Assembly (NCBI GenBank): GCA_029881435.1
Contig: JAOUMR010000001.1
Coordinates: 1-64,000, forward strand
DNA length: 64,000 nucleotides
Source of the DNA: Nitrospira sp.
Lineage (GTDB): Bacteria; Nitrospirota; Nitrospiria; Nitrospirales; Nitrospiraceae
Reading direction: 5' to 3'
Shown here: piece after piece, positions 10,201-17,713 of the stretch
How positions within the stretch are numbered: the first letter of the stretch is position 1
Layout of the letters: each line of letters opens with the position of its first letter
Program-made: the position numbers and the translations under genes
Notes under the pieces: generated by a model
Database searches by the model: none
The model's input: the letters and a program-made list of their open reading frames with translations, nothing else
What the model was told of the DNA's origin: nothing

Positions 10201-10442
10201 TACGAGGCGATGTGCTGCGACTCAATCCGGAATTACCGCGGGAGATGGAGCGCCTGGACCTGCGTATCCGCTATCGCGGGCATTCACTTGATCTGCGGCT
10301 GACGCGTGACTCGCTCACGGTACGTGGGCGTGACGGGGCGGCGAGGCCGATCGCCTTGTGCGTCGACGGGACGGTCTGCGAATTCGTCAGCGGGACGACC
10401 CGTGTGTTTCGATTGAACGACGAGGCAGCGGATAACGTATAA
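7245..10442 (+). CDS. HAD beta-phosphoglucomutase / GH65 disaccharide phosphorylase fusion
   Basis: Two enzymes in one chain of about 1065 aa. Residues 1-240 are a HAD phosphatase/mutase: DAVLFDLDGVLT (nucleophile and acid/base Asp), then SSSNN, then VVEDAIAGVEAG. Residues from about 260 are a glycoside hydrolase family 65 phosphorylase: GNGYFATRGAA at its start, QGHIFWDELFIFPF, MFPWQSGSDGQEE, the catalytic-acid motif GPDEFHDG, and KQADVLMLFYL. GH65 enzymes split trehalose, maltose or kojibiose with phosphate to give beta-glucose 1-phosphate, which the HAD domain could convert to glucose 6-phosphate. The exact disaccharide is not predictable. ATG 7245 is preferred over TTG 7218 because GGAG lies 11 nt upstream. 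The gene looks richer in GC than its neighbours and may have been acquired. Confidence 0.9.
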   Translation: MTCLCPIITLSPRDYDAVLFDLDGVLTRTASVHASAWKKLFDRFLEQRAKQTGEPFVPFDLNTDYPRYVDGKPRYDGVAAFLESRGVALPMGVPDDGPDVHSVRALGNLKDQYFLEHLERHGAEPYEAAIALVRKFREQDIKTAVVSSSNNCAAVLEAAGIVQLFDARVDGTDVTHLKLRGKPAPDAFVEAARRVGADPSRAVVVEDAIAGVEAGRAGRFGCVIGVDRRGHAKALRDAGADVVVSDLTQVLVAVEPPSAWSLGFEGFDPAREGIREALCTLGNGYFATRGAAAGAVADDMHYPGTYLAGGYNRLRTDIAGRVVEHEDLVNFPSWLALEVRIAGQDWFDVRTTTLLSYRQELDLRCGMLLRSMSFEDGQGRRSTLKERRLVSMADMHISALELTLTADNWSAGVTVRSAIDGRIVNAGAKLYRKFNNQHLEPLAGQVVGEDRVYLLVRTCQSNIHVAQAARTRGFLDGQPLHVRRRIIEEPGYVGEEFTIDVKQGETLVLEKLVSFYTSRDHAISECGLEARKTITRAGRFEAVMGNHVRAWKHLWRRFDVHVQPADPGFKLNVPMLLRLNMFHLLQAVSPNSIGLDIGVPARGWTGEAYQGHIFWDELFIFPFFNYRMPEITRSLLMYRFRRLGEARAAAAAAGYKGAMFPWQSGSDGQEETQALNLNPRSQRWVPDHSYLQRHVGSAIAHNVWEYFQVTHDVEFLHSYGAEMILEIAHFWSSIASFNDERGRYEIRGVMGPDEFHDGYPDSATPGLNNNAYTNIMAVWVLCRALEVLDLLSDVRRAELTTRLGLSAKEIARWDDISRRMYVPFHDDGIISQFEGYDTLRELDWEDYRTRYGNIQRLDLILEGEHDSANHYKLSKQADVLMLFYLFSSEELGELFARLGYPFEYETIPRNIAYYADRASHGSTLCRVVYAWVLARSDRAGAMNFFAEALQSDVSDIQQGTTAEGIHLGAMAGTVDLVQRVSTGIEVRGDVLRLNPELPREMERLDLRIRYRGHSLDLRLTRDSLTVRGRDGAARPIALCVDGTVCEFVSGTTRVFRLNDEAADNV

Positions 10443-10482
10443 ATTATCGAAAAAGACCAGGCCGACAGACGCGAAAGACTTC

Positions 10483-10596
10483 ATGGCCGCGCGGATGAAC
10501 GGCTGGGTTCTGACCATTCCAGTGCTTCAGCTCGTTGTCATCATCGGCCCAGTTGTCTTCTCCGCAGCACAGGAGGGGGCATGGATTGGTACCTAA
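10483..10596 (+). CDS. possible small hydrophobic peptide (37 aa)
   Basis: A 37-residue frame that begins MAARMNGWVLTIPVLQL and ends EGAWIGT, with one strongly hydrophobic segment long enough to span a membrane. It lies 40 nt after the GH65 gene and just before the decayed ATPase. There is no strong ribosome-binding site, and it may be a remnant of a larger membrane protein. I do not recognise it. Confidence 0.25.
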   Translation: MAARMNGWVLTIPVLQLVVIIGPVVFSAAQEGAWIGT

Positions 10597-10622
10597 CGCT
10601 TCGCGCCGAAAACAGGACACGC

Positions 10623-11035
10623 ATGAGCACCGCACCTCCCATGGGCGCACCACCAAAAAACCAGGTCTGGTACAGCGGCAGTCTGCCGAGGAGGTGCTGG
10701 CCCAACTCGGCTCCGCATCAACCGGACTGTCTGCGGCGGAGGTCGCGCGGCGACTCGCCGCCGACGGTCCGAACGAGCTGAAAGAAGGGAAACCCATCAG
10801 CCTGCTCCACATGTTCCTCGCCCAGTTCAACAGTCTCATCATCTGGATTCTCATCGCTGCGGCCGTCACCGTGCGGGACGCGGCGTCATATGTCTCCCCA
10901 ATGTGCCCCGGCGCGGGGGTGCAGTACCCCTTCTTCGGCCTTCTGCTCAGCCTGATCATTGCCGGCGCCGCAATGAGCCTGAGTTCAGTGTCCGTCATCA
11001 ACAACGCCTTGCAGCTACGGAAGGTAAATCTGTGA
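10623..11035 (+). pseudogene. decayed chimeric P-type ATPase: cation-ATPase N-terminus joined to Cu-ATPase C-terminus
   Basis: This stretch keeps only the two ends of P-type ATPases. An ATG at 10623 (MSTAPPMGAPPKNQVWYS) starts in one frame. Translation then continues in another frame with the cation-ATPase N-domain (QSAEEVLAQLG, RRLAADGPNELKEGKPIS, FNSLIIWILIAAA), typical of Ca/Mg-type pumps. After about 16 residues that include YVSPMCPG, it jumps to a heavy-metal ATPase tail (YPFFGLLLSLIIAGAAMSL, then SSVSVINNALQLR). The last part parallels the C-terminus of the intact Cu-ATPase at 17714-20341. The phosphorylation motif DKTGT, the ATP-binding domain and most helices are missing, so it cannot be a pump. 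It reads as a recombination/deletion relic with one frameshift. Confidence 0.8.
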
Positions 11036-11162
11036 TGTCATTGCAGACCATGAGCGCACAAATACAAGCCTTAAATCCGGAACTGGATATGATGTCGATC
11101 GGCTTCTTTTCGCATTGCTGAGAGCGAGGGACTATGGGTTCACTCTCATTGGAGGTGCGACC

Positions 11163-12557
11163 GTGACACACACCATCACCGATTTATTCCTGACTCGGAT
11201 CTTGTCCGCGGTTCTTGTCTCCTGCATGGGTTCGCCGCCACTCCTGGCAAGCGAGACGCAAAAACCGGAGGGGATTGGCTCTGAAGGGATCTCCCTTTCC
11301 ACACACAGCGCATCGCGAATCAGCCTCCCTGCCCTCATCGCAGAATTGGACCGGGCAAGTCCCGAGATCAAGGCAGCCCGTCAACGATGGGAAGCGGCGA
11401 AGGCGATCGTCCCACAAGTGCAAACGCTCCCGGATCCGACGGTAAAGCTGGGCTATCAACGGATGCCGATGAGAGAACCGTTGCAGGGAACCATGTACGG
11501 GATCGGCCAGGAGATTCCCTTTCCTGGCAAACTCCGCCTCAAAGGGGAAGTGGCCCAACGCGAGGCCGACCGGATCGAACAAGAATATTTGGCCGTCCGG
11601 CTTCGCCTCATCGCCCGGCTCAAAGAAGCGTATTTTGATTTGCACTTCATCCATAAGGCGATCGAGATCGTGGAGCGGAATAAGATCCTCCTGATACAGT
11701 TCGAGAAAACGGCGAAGTCTCGCTATGCCGTTGGCCAGGCCGCGCAGCAGGACGTGTTCCGTGCGCAGGTTGAGATTTCCCGGGTCCTGGATCGTCTGGC
11801 AGTGCTTGACCAGCAAAAGGAGAGCCTGCATGCCGCGATCAACCGGCTCTTGAACCAGCCGCCCGCCGGCCCGCTCGGAACGCCGGAGGAGATCCAGGTG
11901 ACGATGTTGACGCTGCCCTTGCCGGAGCTGAGCCAACGAGCGAGGGACTTCTCGCCGATTCTGCAGGCCTCCGCCAAAGGGGTGGAACGGGGTGAACAGG
12001 CCGTGGCCCTCGCCCACCGGGAATACTATCCGGATTTTGACGTGAGTGCCCTCGGCCTGCACAACGACCGCATCAATGAGCATGGCTTTCAGGTGATGCT
12101 CGGCATTCGCCTTCCCCTCTATTACACGACCAAACAACGACAGGCGGTGAGACAGGCGTTGGCCGAAACCACCGAAGCGCGGGAGAGCCTCACCAGCACG
12201 CGGCAAGATCTCCTGTTTCGTGTGAAGGATGACTTCGTCCAGGCGCAACGGGCCGAACGGCTCGTCACAATTTTACGCGACGCGATCATCCCGCAAGCCA
12301 CCCTGGCGCTCCGAGCCTCCCAGTCCGGCTATGGCGTCGGCAAGGTCGATTTCCTGACGCTCCTGAATAGTTTGCTCACCTTGCAGGAGAGCGAATTGGA
12401 ATTACATGGCGAAATGATCGCCCACGAGAAGGCGCTCGCGAGACTGGAGGAAGTGACGGGGGGGCCGCTGACGATCTCCGGTTCCCCTCTGCCCGGCGAT
12501 GGTGCGCGGATGTCGAACGGTGCAGAGCGGATCACAGAAGGAGCACTGCACCCATGA
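11163..12557 (+). CDS. cusC: outer-membrane efflux channel, TolC/CusC-like
   Basis: TolC-superfamily channel of a metal RND pump. It has a signal-like N-terminus followed by two OEP repeats. Landmarks are ELDRASPEIKAARQRWEAAK, LPDPTVKLGYQRMPM, GIGQEIPFPGKLRLK, YAVGQAAQQDVFRAQVE and a second repeat around QSGYGVGKVDFLTLLNSLL. The frame extends back to TTG 11115, but GTG 11163 has GGAGG 7 nt upstream and gives a proper export signal. The length (about 464 aa) is typical. It overlaps the adaptor gene by 4 nt, so the three pump genes form an operon. The name follows operon context; CzcC-like is equally fair. Confidence 0.88.
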   Translation: MTHTITDLFLTRILSAVLVSCMGSPPLLASETQKPEGIGSEGISLSTHSASRISLPALIAELDRASPEIKAARQRWEAAKAIVPQVQTLPDPTVKLGYQRMPMREPLQGTMYGIGQEIPFPGKLRLKGEVAQREADRIEQEYLAVRLRLIARLKEAYFDLHFIHKAIEIVERNKILLIQFEKTAKSRYAVGQAAQQDVFRAQVEISRVLDRLAVLDQQKESLHAAINRLLNQPPAGPLGTPEEIQVTMLTLPLPELSQRARDFSPILQASAKGVERGEQAVALAHREYYPDFDVSALGLHNDRINEHGFQVMLGIRLPLYYTTKQRQAVRQALAETTEARESLTSTRQDLLFRVKDDFVQAQRAERLVTILRDAIIPQATLALRASQSGYGVGKVDFLTLLNSLLTLQESELELHGEMIAHEKALARLEEVTGGPLTISGSPLPGDGARMSNGAERITEGALHP

Positions 12558-13789
12558 CGCGCCCAACGGTTGTCGCCGGCGTGGCGCTCGTGGTTGTGAT
12601 TGGCTTCGCGGCCGCGTTCTGGGTCGTGACCCGCGAACAGGGGCCACCGTCAACTGAACTGCCGAAGGAATCCAGCTCCGGCATGCCTGCCATGGAGCAA
12701 TCCGTCGAGAGGCCGATGCCGGCTCCAAAGGGGCATGACGAGCATGCCGCGCAGGACATGCCGGGTGCGGATGCAAACCTGATGACGATCGCTCCGGAAC
12801 GGCTCCAAACCATCGGCGTGAAATTCCAAGAAGCGACTCGCCGCCCGCTCGACAAGATCATTCGCACTGTGGGGCGTGTTGAGATCGACGAGCGCTTGGT
12901 GGGGCGCGTGAATCTCAAATTCGAGGGATGGATCGAGGAACTGCGGGTGAGCGCGATCGGTGATCATGTGAAAAAGGGACAGCGGTTGTTCACGATTTAC
13001 AGTCCAGACTTGGTGGCGACCCAAGAGGAATATTTATTGTCGCTGCAGAGCTATCGGGAATTGGGACAAAGCGAATTCCCCGAGGTGGCCAGAGGTGCCA
13101 AGGAGCTACTGGACGCCACCCGCCGTCGGCTTCAGTTGTGGGACATTCGGAAAAACCACATTCAGGATTTGGAGCGGACCGGCACGGTCTTGCGGACGCT
13201 GCCGATCCACTCGCCCGCCACGGGAACCGTGATTCGAATGGAGGCCAGAACCGGTACCTTCGTGACGCCGGGCACGGAGCTCTACTTCATCGCCGATCTC
13301 TCCCGCATCTGGATTCAGGCCGACATCTACGAGTACGAGTTGCCCTACATCAAGGAGGGTCAGAGTGCCACCGTGACCCTCTCCTATGACCCGAACACGA
13401 AACTGCATGGTCACGTGGGATTTATCTATCCGACGCTCGATCCCAAGACGCGCACGGTGAAGGTGCGGTTCGAGCTGGACAATCCGGGCGAGAAGCTCAA
13501 GCCCGGGATGTATGCCAACGTCGAACTGAAGAATCCGCTTGGCACCAAACTCGTCGTCCCGAGGGATGCCATCCTGGAAACGGGAGAACGCCATCTGCTC
13601 TTCATTCACCATGGAGGCGGCCAACTGGAATGGCGGAGCGTCAAACTAGGCGTGAAGGCCGGGGACTGGCTGGAAGTGACCGAGGGCCTAAAGGAAGGGG
13701 AGCACGTCGTGACGGGGGCCAACTTCCTGATCGATTCCGAAAGTCAACTGAAGGCCGCGGTCGGCGGCATGGCGGGCATGAAACGTTGA
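12554..13789 (+). CDS. cusB: periplasmic adaptor of Cu/Ag RND efflux, CusB-like
   Basis: Membrane-fusion protein joining the RND pump to the outer-membrane channel. It starts with one membrane anchor (VVAGVALVVVIGFAAAFWVV). Residues 35-75 are rich in Met and His (SGMPAMEQSVERPMPAPKGH), as expected for a CusB that binds Cu(I)/Ag(I) through methionines. Adaptor domains follow: the barrel-sandwich hybrid around VNLKFEGWIEELRV, GDHVKKGQRLFTIYSP, the helical hairpin, then YIADLSRIWIQADIYEYEL-like beta-barrel strands. It overlaps the channel gene by 4 nt and precedes the pump gene by about 80 nt. Confidence 0.9.
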   Translation: MTRPTVVAGVALVVVIGFAAAFWVVTREQGPPSTELPKESSSGMPAMEQSVERPMPAPKGHDEHAAQDMPGADANLMTIAPERLQTIGVKFQEATRRPLDKIIRTVGRVEIDERLVGRVNLKFEGWIEELRVSAIGDHVKKGQRLFTIYSPDLVATQEEYLLSLQSYRELGQSEFPEVARGAKELLDATRRRLQLWDIRKNHIQDLERTGTVLRTLPIHSPATGTVIRMEARTGTFVTPGTELYFIADLSRIWIQADIYEYELPYIKEGQSATVTLSYDPNTKLHGHVGFIYPTLDPKTRTVKVRFELDNPGEKLKPGMYANVELKNPLGTKLVVPRDAILETGERHLLFIHHGGGQLEWRSVKLGVKAGDWLEVTEGLKEGEHVVTGANFLIDSESQLKAAVGGMAGMKR

Positions 13790-13868
13790 GGGGTGAACGT
13801 GCCAGGTAATGATCCGGACACGGAGAGCCCGCGATGGTTGAAACACATCACGCATCACAGGTTTGACC

Positions 13869-16800
13869 ATGGTTGAACGCATCATCGAATTCAGCGCGCG
13901 GAACCGATTCATCGTCTTCCTGCTGGTCTTCGGTCTGGCTGCGGCCGGACTCTGGGCCATGAAGAACACACCGGTGGATGCGATTCCAGATCTCTCTGAC
14001 ACGCAGGTCATCATCTATTCGAAGTGGCCGGGCCGCTCTCCCGACCTCGTCGAAGATCAGATCACCTATCCGATCGTCACGGCCTTGCTGTCCGCGCCCA
14101 ACGTTACGGTCGTACGCGGACTCTCCGACTTCGGTTTCTCGTATGTCTATGTCCTTTTCAAGGATGGGACGGACATCTATTGGGGTAGAAGCCGCGTTCT
14201 CGAATATATGAACCAGCTCGCGGACCGGCTGCCTGACGGCGTGACGCCGCAGTTGGGACCGGATGCCACGTCGGTCGGCTGGGTGTTCGAATATGCCCTG
14301 GTCGATGAAACTGGGCAGCACGATCTGGCCGAGTTGCGCTCGTTCCAAGATTGGTACCTGCGCTACTGGCTCCTCAGCGTGGACGGCGTGGCCGAGGTGG
14401 CCGGCGTGGGTGGCTTCGTGCGCCAATATCAGATCCACCTCGATCCAACCAAAGTTCTCGCCTACAAACTCTCGCTTCCGCACATTATCGAGACCATCCG
14501 ACAGAGCAACGAAGATGTCGGAGGGCGTGTCGTGGAATTTTCCGGCATCGAATACATGATTCGCGGCCGCGGCTATATCAAGTCGGTCGGCGACATTGAG
14601 AAGATCGCGATCGGCGTCAATCAGAACGGAACGCCCATTCTCCTGCGTGATGTCGCGACGGTCCGGCTCGGCCCCGACATGCGACGAGGGCTCGTCGAAC
14701 TGGACGGGAAGGGCGAGGTGGTCGGCGGGATCGTCATCATGCGGTTCGGGGAGAATGCCCTCGCGGTCATCGATCGGATCAAAGCGAAGCTCACAGAACT
14801 GGAGCCCTCGATGCCCAAGGGGGTCAAAGTTTTCACGACATATGACCGGAGCGACCTCATTCAGGAATCGATTGCCACGGCCACGGAGAATCTCGTCGAA
14901 GAACTGGTCGTCGTCAGTGTGTTGATCATCGGCTTTCTGCTGCACCTCCGCTCTGCGTTGCTGCCGATTGTGACCTTGCCGCTGGCCGTGCTGATTTCGT
15001 TCATCCCGATGTATCTCATGGGGATCGGCCTGAACATCATGTCCATCGGCGGGATCATCGTGGCGATCGGCGACATGGTGGACGCGGCGATCATCATGGT
15101 GGACAACGCGCACAAACGGCTGGAGGAGTGGGACCTCGGCGGCCGCGTTGGGGACCGGACACAGGTCCTGATCGATTCGGCGAAGGAGGTCGGCCCCGCG
15201 ATTTTCGCCTCGCTGCTGGTCATCGCCATTGCCTTCATGCCGGTCTTTACGCTGGAGGGACAGGAGGGCCGTCTCTTCAAGCCGCTTGCTTGGACCAAAA
15301 ATCTGGCCATTGCCATGAGCGCGCTCCTCGCGATTACGTTGATTCCGGCTCTGCTGGCCTTTCTCATTCGGGGGAGGATTATCACCGAGCAGCGTCACCC
15401 CGTCAGCCGTCTCTTGCAACGCCTCTATGCGCCTGTATTGCGCCTGGCGTTACGGTATCGGGTGGCGGTCGTGATTCTGGCGCTCGGATTGACGGTCACA
15501 ATCATTCCCGCGTTCCAGCGCATGGGGACGGAATTTATGCCGCCGCTGTACGAAGGCACCATCCTGTATATGCCGACGACATTGCCCGGCATTTCGGTCA
15601 CCCAAGCCTCCATGTTGCTCCAGCAGATGGACCGCAAACTGAAATCGTTTCCGGAAGTAGAGTGGGTGTTCGGCAAGGCTGGCCGGGCCGACACCTCTAC
15701 CGATCCGGCTCCCTTCAGCATGATCGAAACGGTCATTGAGCTGAAGCCGAAGGAACAATGGAGGCCCGGGGTCACCTATGAGCGTTTGATTGATGAGATG
15801 GATCAGGCCCTCCAATTCCCTGGCGTGACCAATTCCTGGACGATGCCCATCAAGGCCCGAACCGATATGCTCACAACCGGGATCCGGACGCCGGTGGGCA
15901 TTAAGATCTTTGGTCCGGATCTGAAGCAGATTGAGGAGATCGGGAAACACCTCGAAATGTCCTTGAGGGATGTCCCTGGAACGAGGAGCGTCTACGCGGA
16001 GCGGGTGGCGGGCGGCTACTTCCTCGATTTCGAGATCAACCGAGATGAGATCGCCCGTTATGGGCTGACGGTAAGGGACGTCGGCCAGATCATCGAGACC
16101 GCGATCGGCGGCGAGAACATCGATACCACGATCGAAGGGCGGGAACGCTATCCCATCAACGTGCGGTATCTCCGCGAACTGCGGGATGATCCAGAAAAGC
16201 TGCGTCGCGTGCTCGTAGTCACGCCGTCCGGCGTGCAGGTACCCATCGCACAGCTGGCCACGCTCCGGTTTGTGCAAGGGCCGCCGATGATCCGCGATGA
16301 GGACGGCATGTTGACCGGCTACGTATTCGTTGACATGACCGGCCGGGACGTCGGGAGTTATGTGGAGGATCTCAAACAGGTGGTACGGGACACCATCACC
16401 TTGCCGCCCGGCTACACCATCGCCTGGTCCGGCCAGTACGAGTTTATGGAACGGGTTCGTGACCGGCTGACCATCTTCGTGCCGCTCACCATCGCGATCA
16501 TCTTCGTCCTGTTCTACTTCACGTTTCGTTCCGTGGCAGAAACTCTCATGGTCATGCTGGGCGTACCGCTCTCCCTAGTCGGGGGCCTGTGGTACATGGT
16601 CTGGCTCGACTACAACATGAGCATTGCGGTGTGGGTGGGGATCATTGCCTTGGCCGGTGTCGCGGCCGAAACCAGCGCGGTGATGCTCGCCTATCTCGAT
16701 GAAGCCTGTAAACGCCGCAAAGCGGCGGGACATCTGCGAACCCTTGAAGATCTCATCCACACCGTGCATGCCGGCGCGGTGGAACGGATCCGTCCGATGG

Positions 16801-17009
16801 CGATGGCCGGGTCGGCCAACATTCTGGGCCTGATTCCGGTCATGTGGGCGGCGGGGACGGGGGCGGATGTGATGAAACGCCTAGCGGCACCGATGGTCGG
16901 CGGGGTGGCGTCGGCTATGCTGCTGACACTGTTTGTGATTCCGTCCGTCTATGTCATGTGGCGGTGGTGGATGGAAGGCAAGGAAGACAGTGTGAGGGAG
17001 ACAGGATAG
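13869..17009 (+). CDS. cusA: HME-RND heavy-metal efflux pump, CusA-like
   Basis: Inner-membrane proton-driven pump of about 1046 aa, normal for CusA/CzcA. The N-terminal motif AIPDLSDTQVIIYSKWPGRS and VRGLSDFGFSYVYVLF are hallmarks of the heavy-metal subfamily. The TM4 proton-relay region reads GGIIVAIGDMVDAAIIMVDN. In the second half, TDMLTTGIRTPVGIKIFGPD matches the monovalent-cation (CusA) rather than the Zn/Co/Cd (CzcA) pattern, which supports Cu+/Ag+ as substrate. Twelve membrane helices are expected. The frame begins at TTG 13863; ATG 13869 is taken as the start. Confidence 0.93.
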   Translation: MVERIIEFSARNRFIVFLLVFGLAAAGLWAMKNTPVDAIPDLSDTQVIIYSKWPGRSPDLVEDQITYPIVTALLSAPNVTVVRGLSDFGFSYVYVLFKDGTDIYWGRSRVLEYMNQLADRLPDGVTPQLGPDATSVGWVFEYALVDETGQHDLAELRSFQDWYLRYWLLSVDGVAEVAGVGGFVRQYQIHLDPTKVLAYKLSLPHIIETIRQSNEDVGGRVVEFSGIEYMIRGRGYIKSVGDIEKIAIGVNQNGTPILLRDVATVRLGPDMRRGLVELDGKGEVVGGIVIMRFGENALAVIDRIKAKLTELEPSMPKGVKVFTTYDRSDLIQESIATATENLVEELVVVSVLIIGFLLHLRSALLPIVTLPLAVLISFIPMYLMGIGLNIMSIGGIIVAIGDMVDAAIIMVDNAHKRLEEWDLGGRVGDRTQVLIDSAKEVGPAIFASLLVIAIAFMPVFTLEGQEGRLFKPLAWTKNLAIAMSALLAITLIPALLAFLIRGRIITEQRHPVSRLLQRLYAPVLRLALRYRVAVVILALGLTVTIIPAFQRMGTEFMPPLYEGTILYMPTTLPGISVTQASMLLQQMDRKLKSFPEVEWVFGKAGRADTSTDPAPFSMIETVIELKPKEQWRPGVTYERLIDEMDQALQFPGVTNSWTMPIKARTDMLTTGIRTPVGIKIFGPDLKQIEEIGKHLEMSLRDVPGTRSVYAERVAGGYFLDFEINRDEIARYGLTVRDVGQIIETAIGGENIDTTIEGRERYPINVRYLRELRDDPEKLRRVLVVTPSGVQVPIAQLATLRFVQGPPMIRDEDGMLTGYVFVDMTGRDVGSYVEDLKQVVRDTITLPPGYTIAWSGQYEFMERVRDRLTIFVPLTIAIIFVLFYFTFRSVAETLMVMLGVPLSLVGGLWYMVWLDYNMSIAVWVGIIALAGVAAETSAVMLAYLDEACKRRKAAGHLRTLEDLIHTVHAGAVERIRPMAMAGSANILGLIPVMWAAGTGADVMKRLAAPMVGGVASAMLLTLFVIPSVYVMWRWWMEGKEDSVRETG

Positions 17010-17161
17010 GCAGCTTGAGGAGTATTAAACCCATGAGGTTCTCGATGGTGCCGTCCAATCCGGCATCGCCCAACTCGAGAAATCCCATGAGCCTCGATGA
17101 GAAGCAGGCCACATTGAGAGAGGCACCGGACGTTGCGAATTTAAGCACCGTCTGATGTTGA

Positions 17162-17637
17162 GTGCGTGGCTTCTCGGAAAGGCGGAGGGAGAGCGGCTTG
17201 CTTGATCGACAGCTTATCGTTCTCTTCGTTCTTGCCATGACCGTCAACTATCCGTGGGAACGGGCCCAGTCCAGCCTGTACGTCCTGCCTGGCGGGGTAG
17301 AGGTTGAATGGTGGATGTGCCCGCGGCGGCAAGTGTCGCAGACGGCCTGGTGGTTCTCCTGATCTTCCAAATCGGCAGGCTGGTAATCGGGCAGCGCGAC
17401 TGGTATCTCCAACCGGGAGCGCGAGGGTATGCCGTAATGCTGCTGTCGGGAGCGGTCGTCAGCATCGCGGGGGAGTGGAGCACGATCCATGCGGCGCATT
17501 GGTGGGCGTACAGTCCGCGCATGCCTCTCCTGCGGGGGTTTGATATCGGATTGGCGCCACTAGCGCAGATGCTGGTGCTGCCCCCGATGATTTTTTCGCT
17601 GCTGGCGTGGTGGCACCGCAAGATAATTGGGGAATGA
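17162..17637 (+). pseudogene. frameshifted integral membrane protein
   Basis: Two overlapping frames together make one membrane protein. The first (from about 17162, possibly truly starting near 17200) contains LIVLFVLAMTVNYPWERAQSS and ends at 17362. The second begins near 17308 with ASVADGLVVLLIFQIGRLVI, continues through YAVMLLSGAVVSIAGEWST and ends LAQMLVLPPMIFSLLAWW. The join expected from this fold falls in the sequence around 17305-17340, so a single-base indel breaks the gene. The protein has at least four hydrophobic helices; I recall uncharacterised membrane proteins with this pattern but cannot name a function. It lies between cusA and the convergent Cu-ATPase gene. Confidence 0.6.
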
Positions 17638-17713
17638 CATACTTTATGCCTCCACACTCTGAACGATCGAGCACATCATTCAGATCGAGGAAGTTGCCTA
17701 TCTTGGGACGTTG

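Noticed and set aside
11184-12248. 354-aa open frame on the minus strand
   Set aside because: Lies entirely inside the outer-membrane efflux gene on the opposite strand, with no export signal or domain.
13848-15419. 523-aa open frame on the minus strand
   Set aside because: It mirrors cusA codon for codon, is rich in Asp/Arg/His of low-information type, and matches no family. It is an antisense shadow.
15450-16277. 275-aa open frame on the minus strand
   Set aside because: Shadow of cusA; no recognisable motif.
16954-17247. 97-aa minus-strand frame across the cusA end
   Set aside because: Overlaps cusA, has no ribosome-binding site and no recognisable product.
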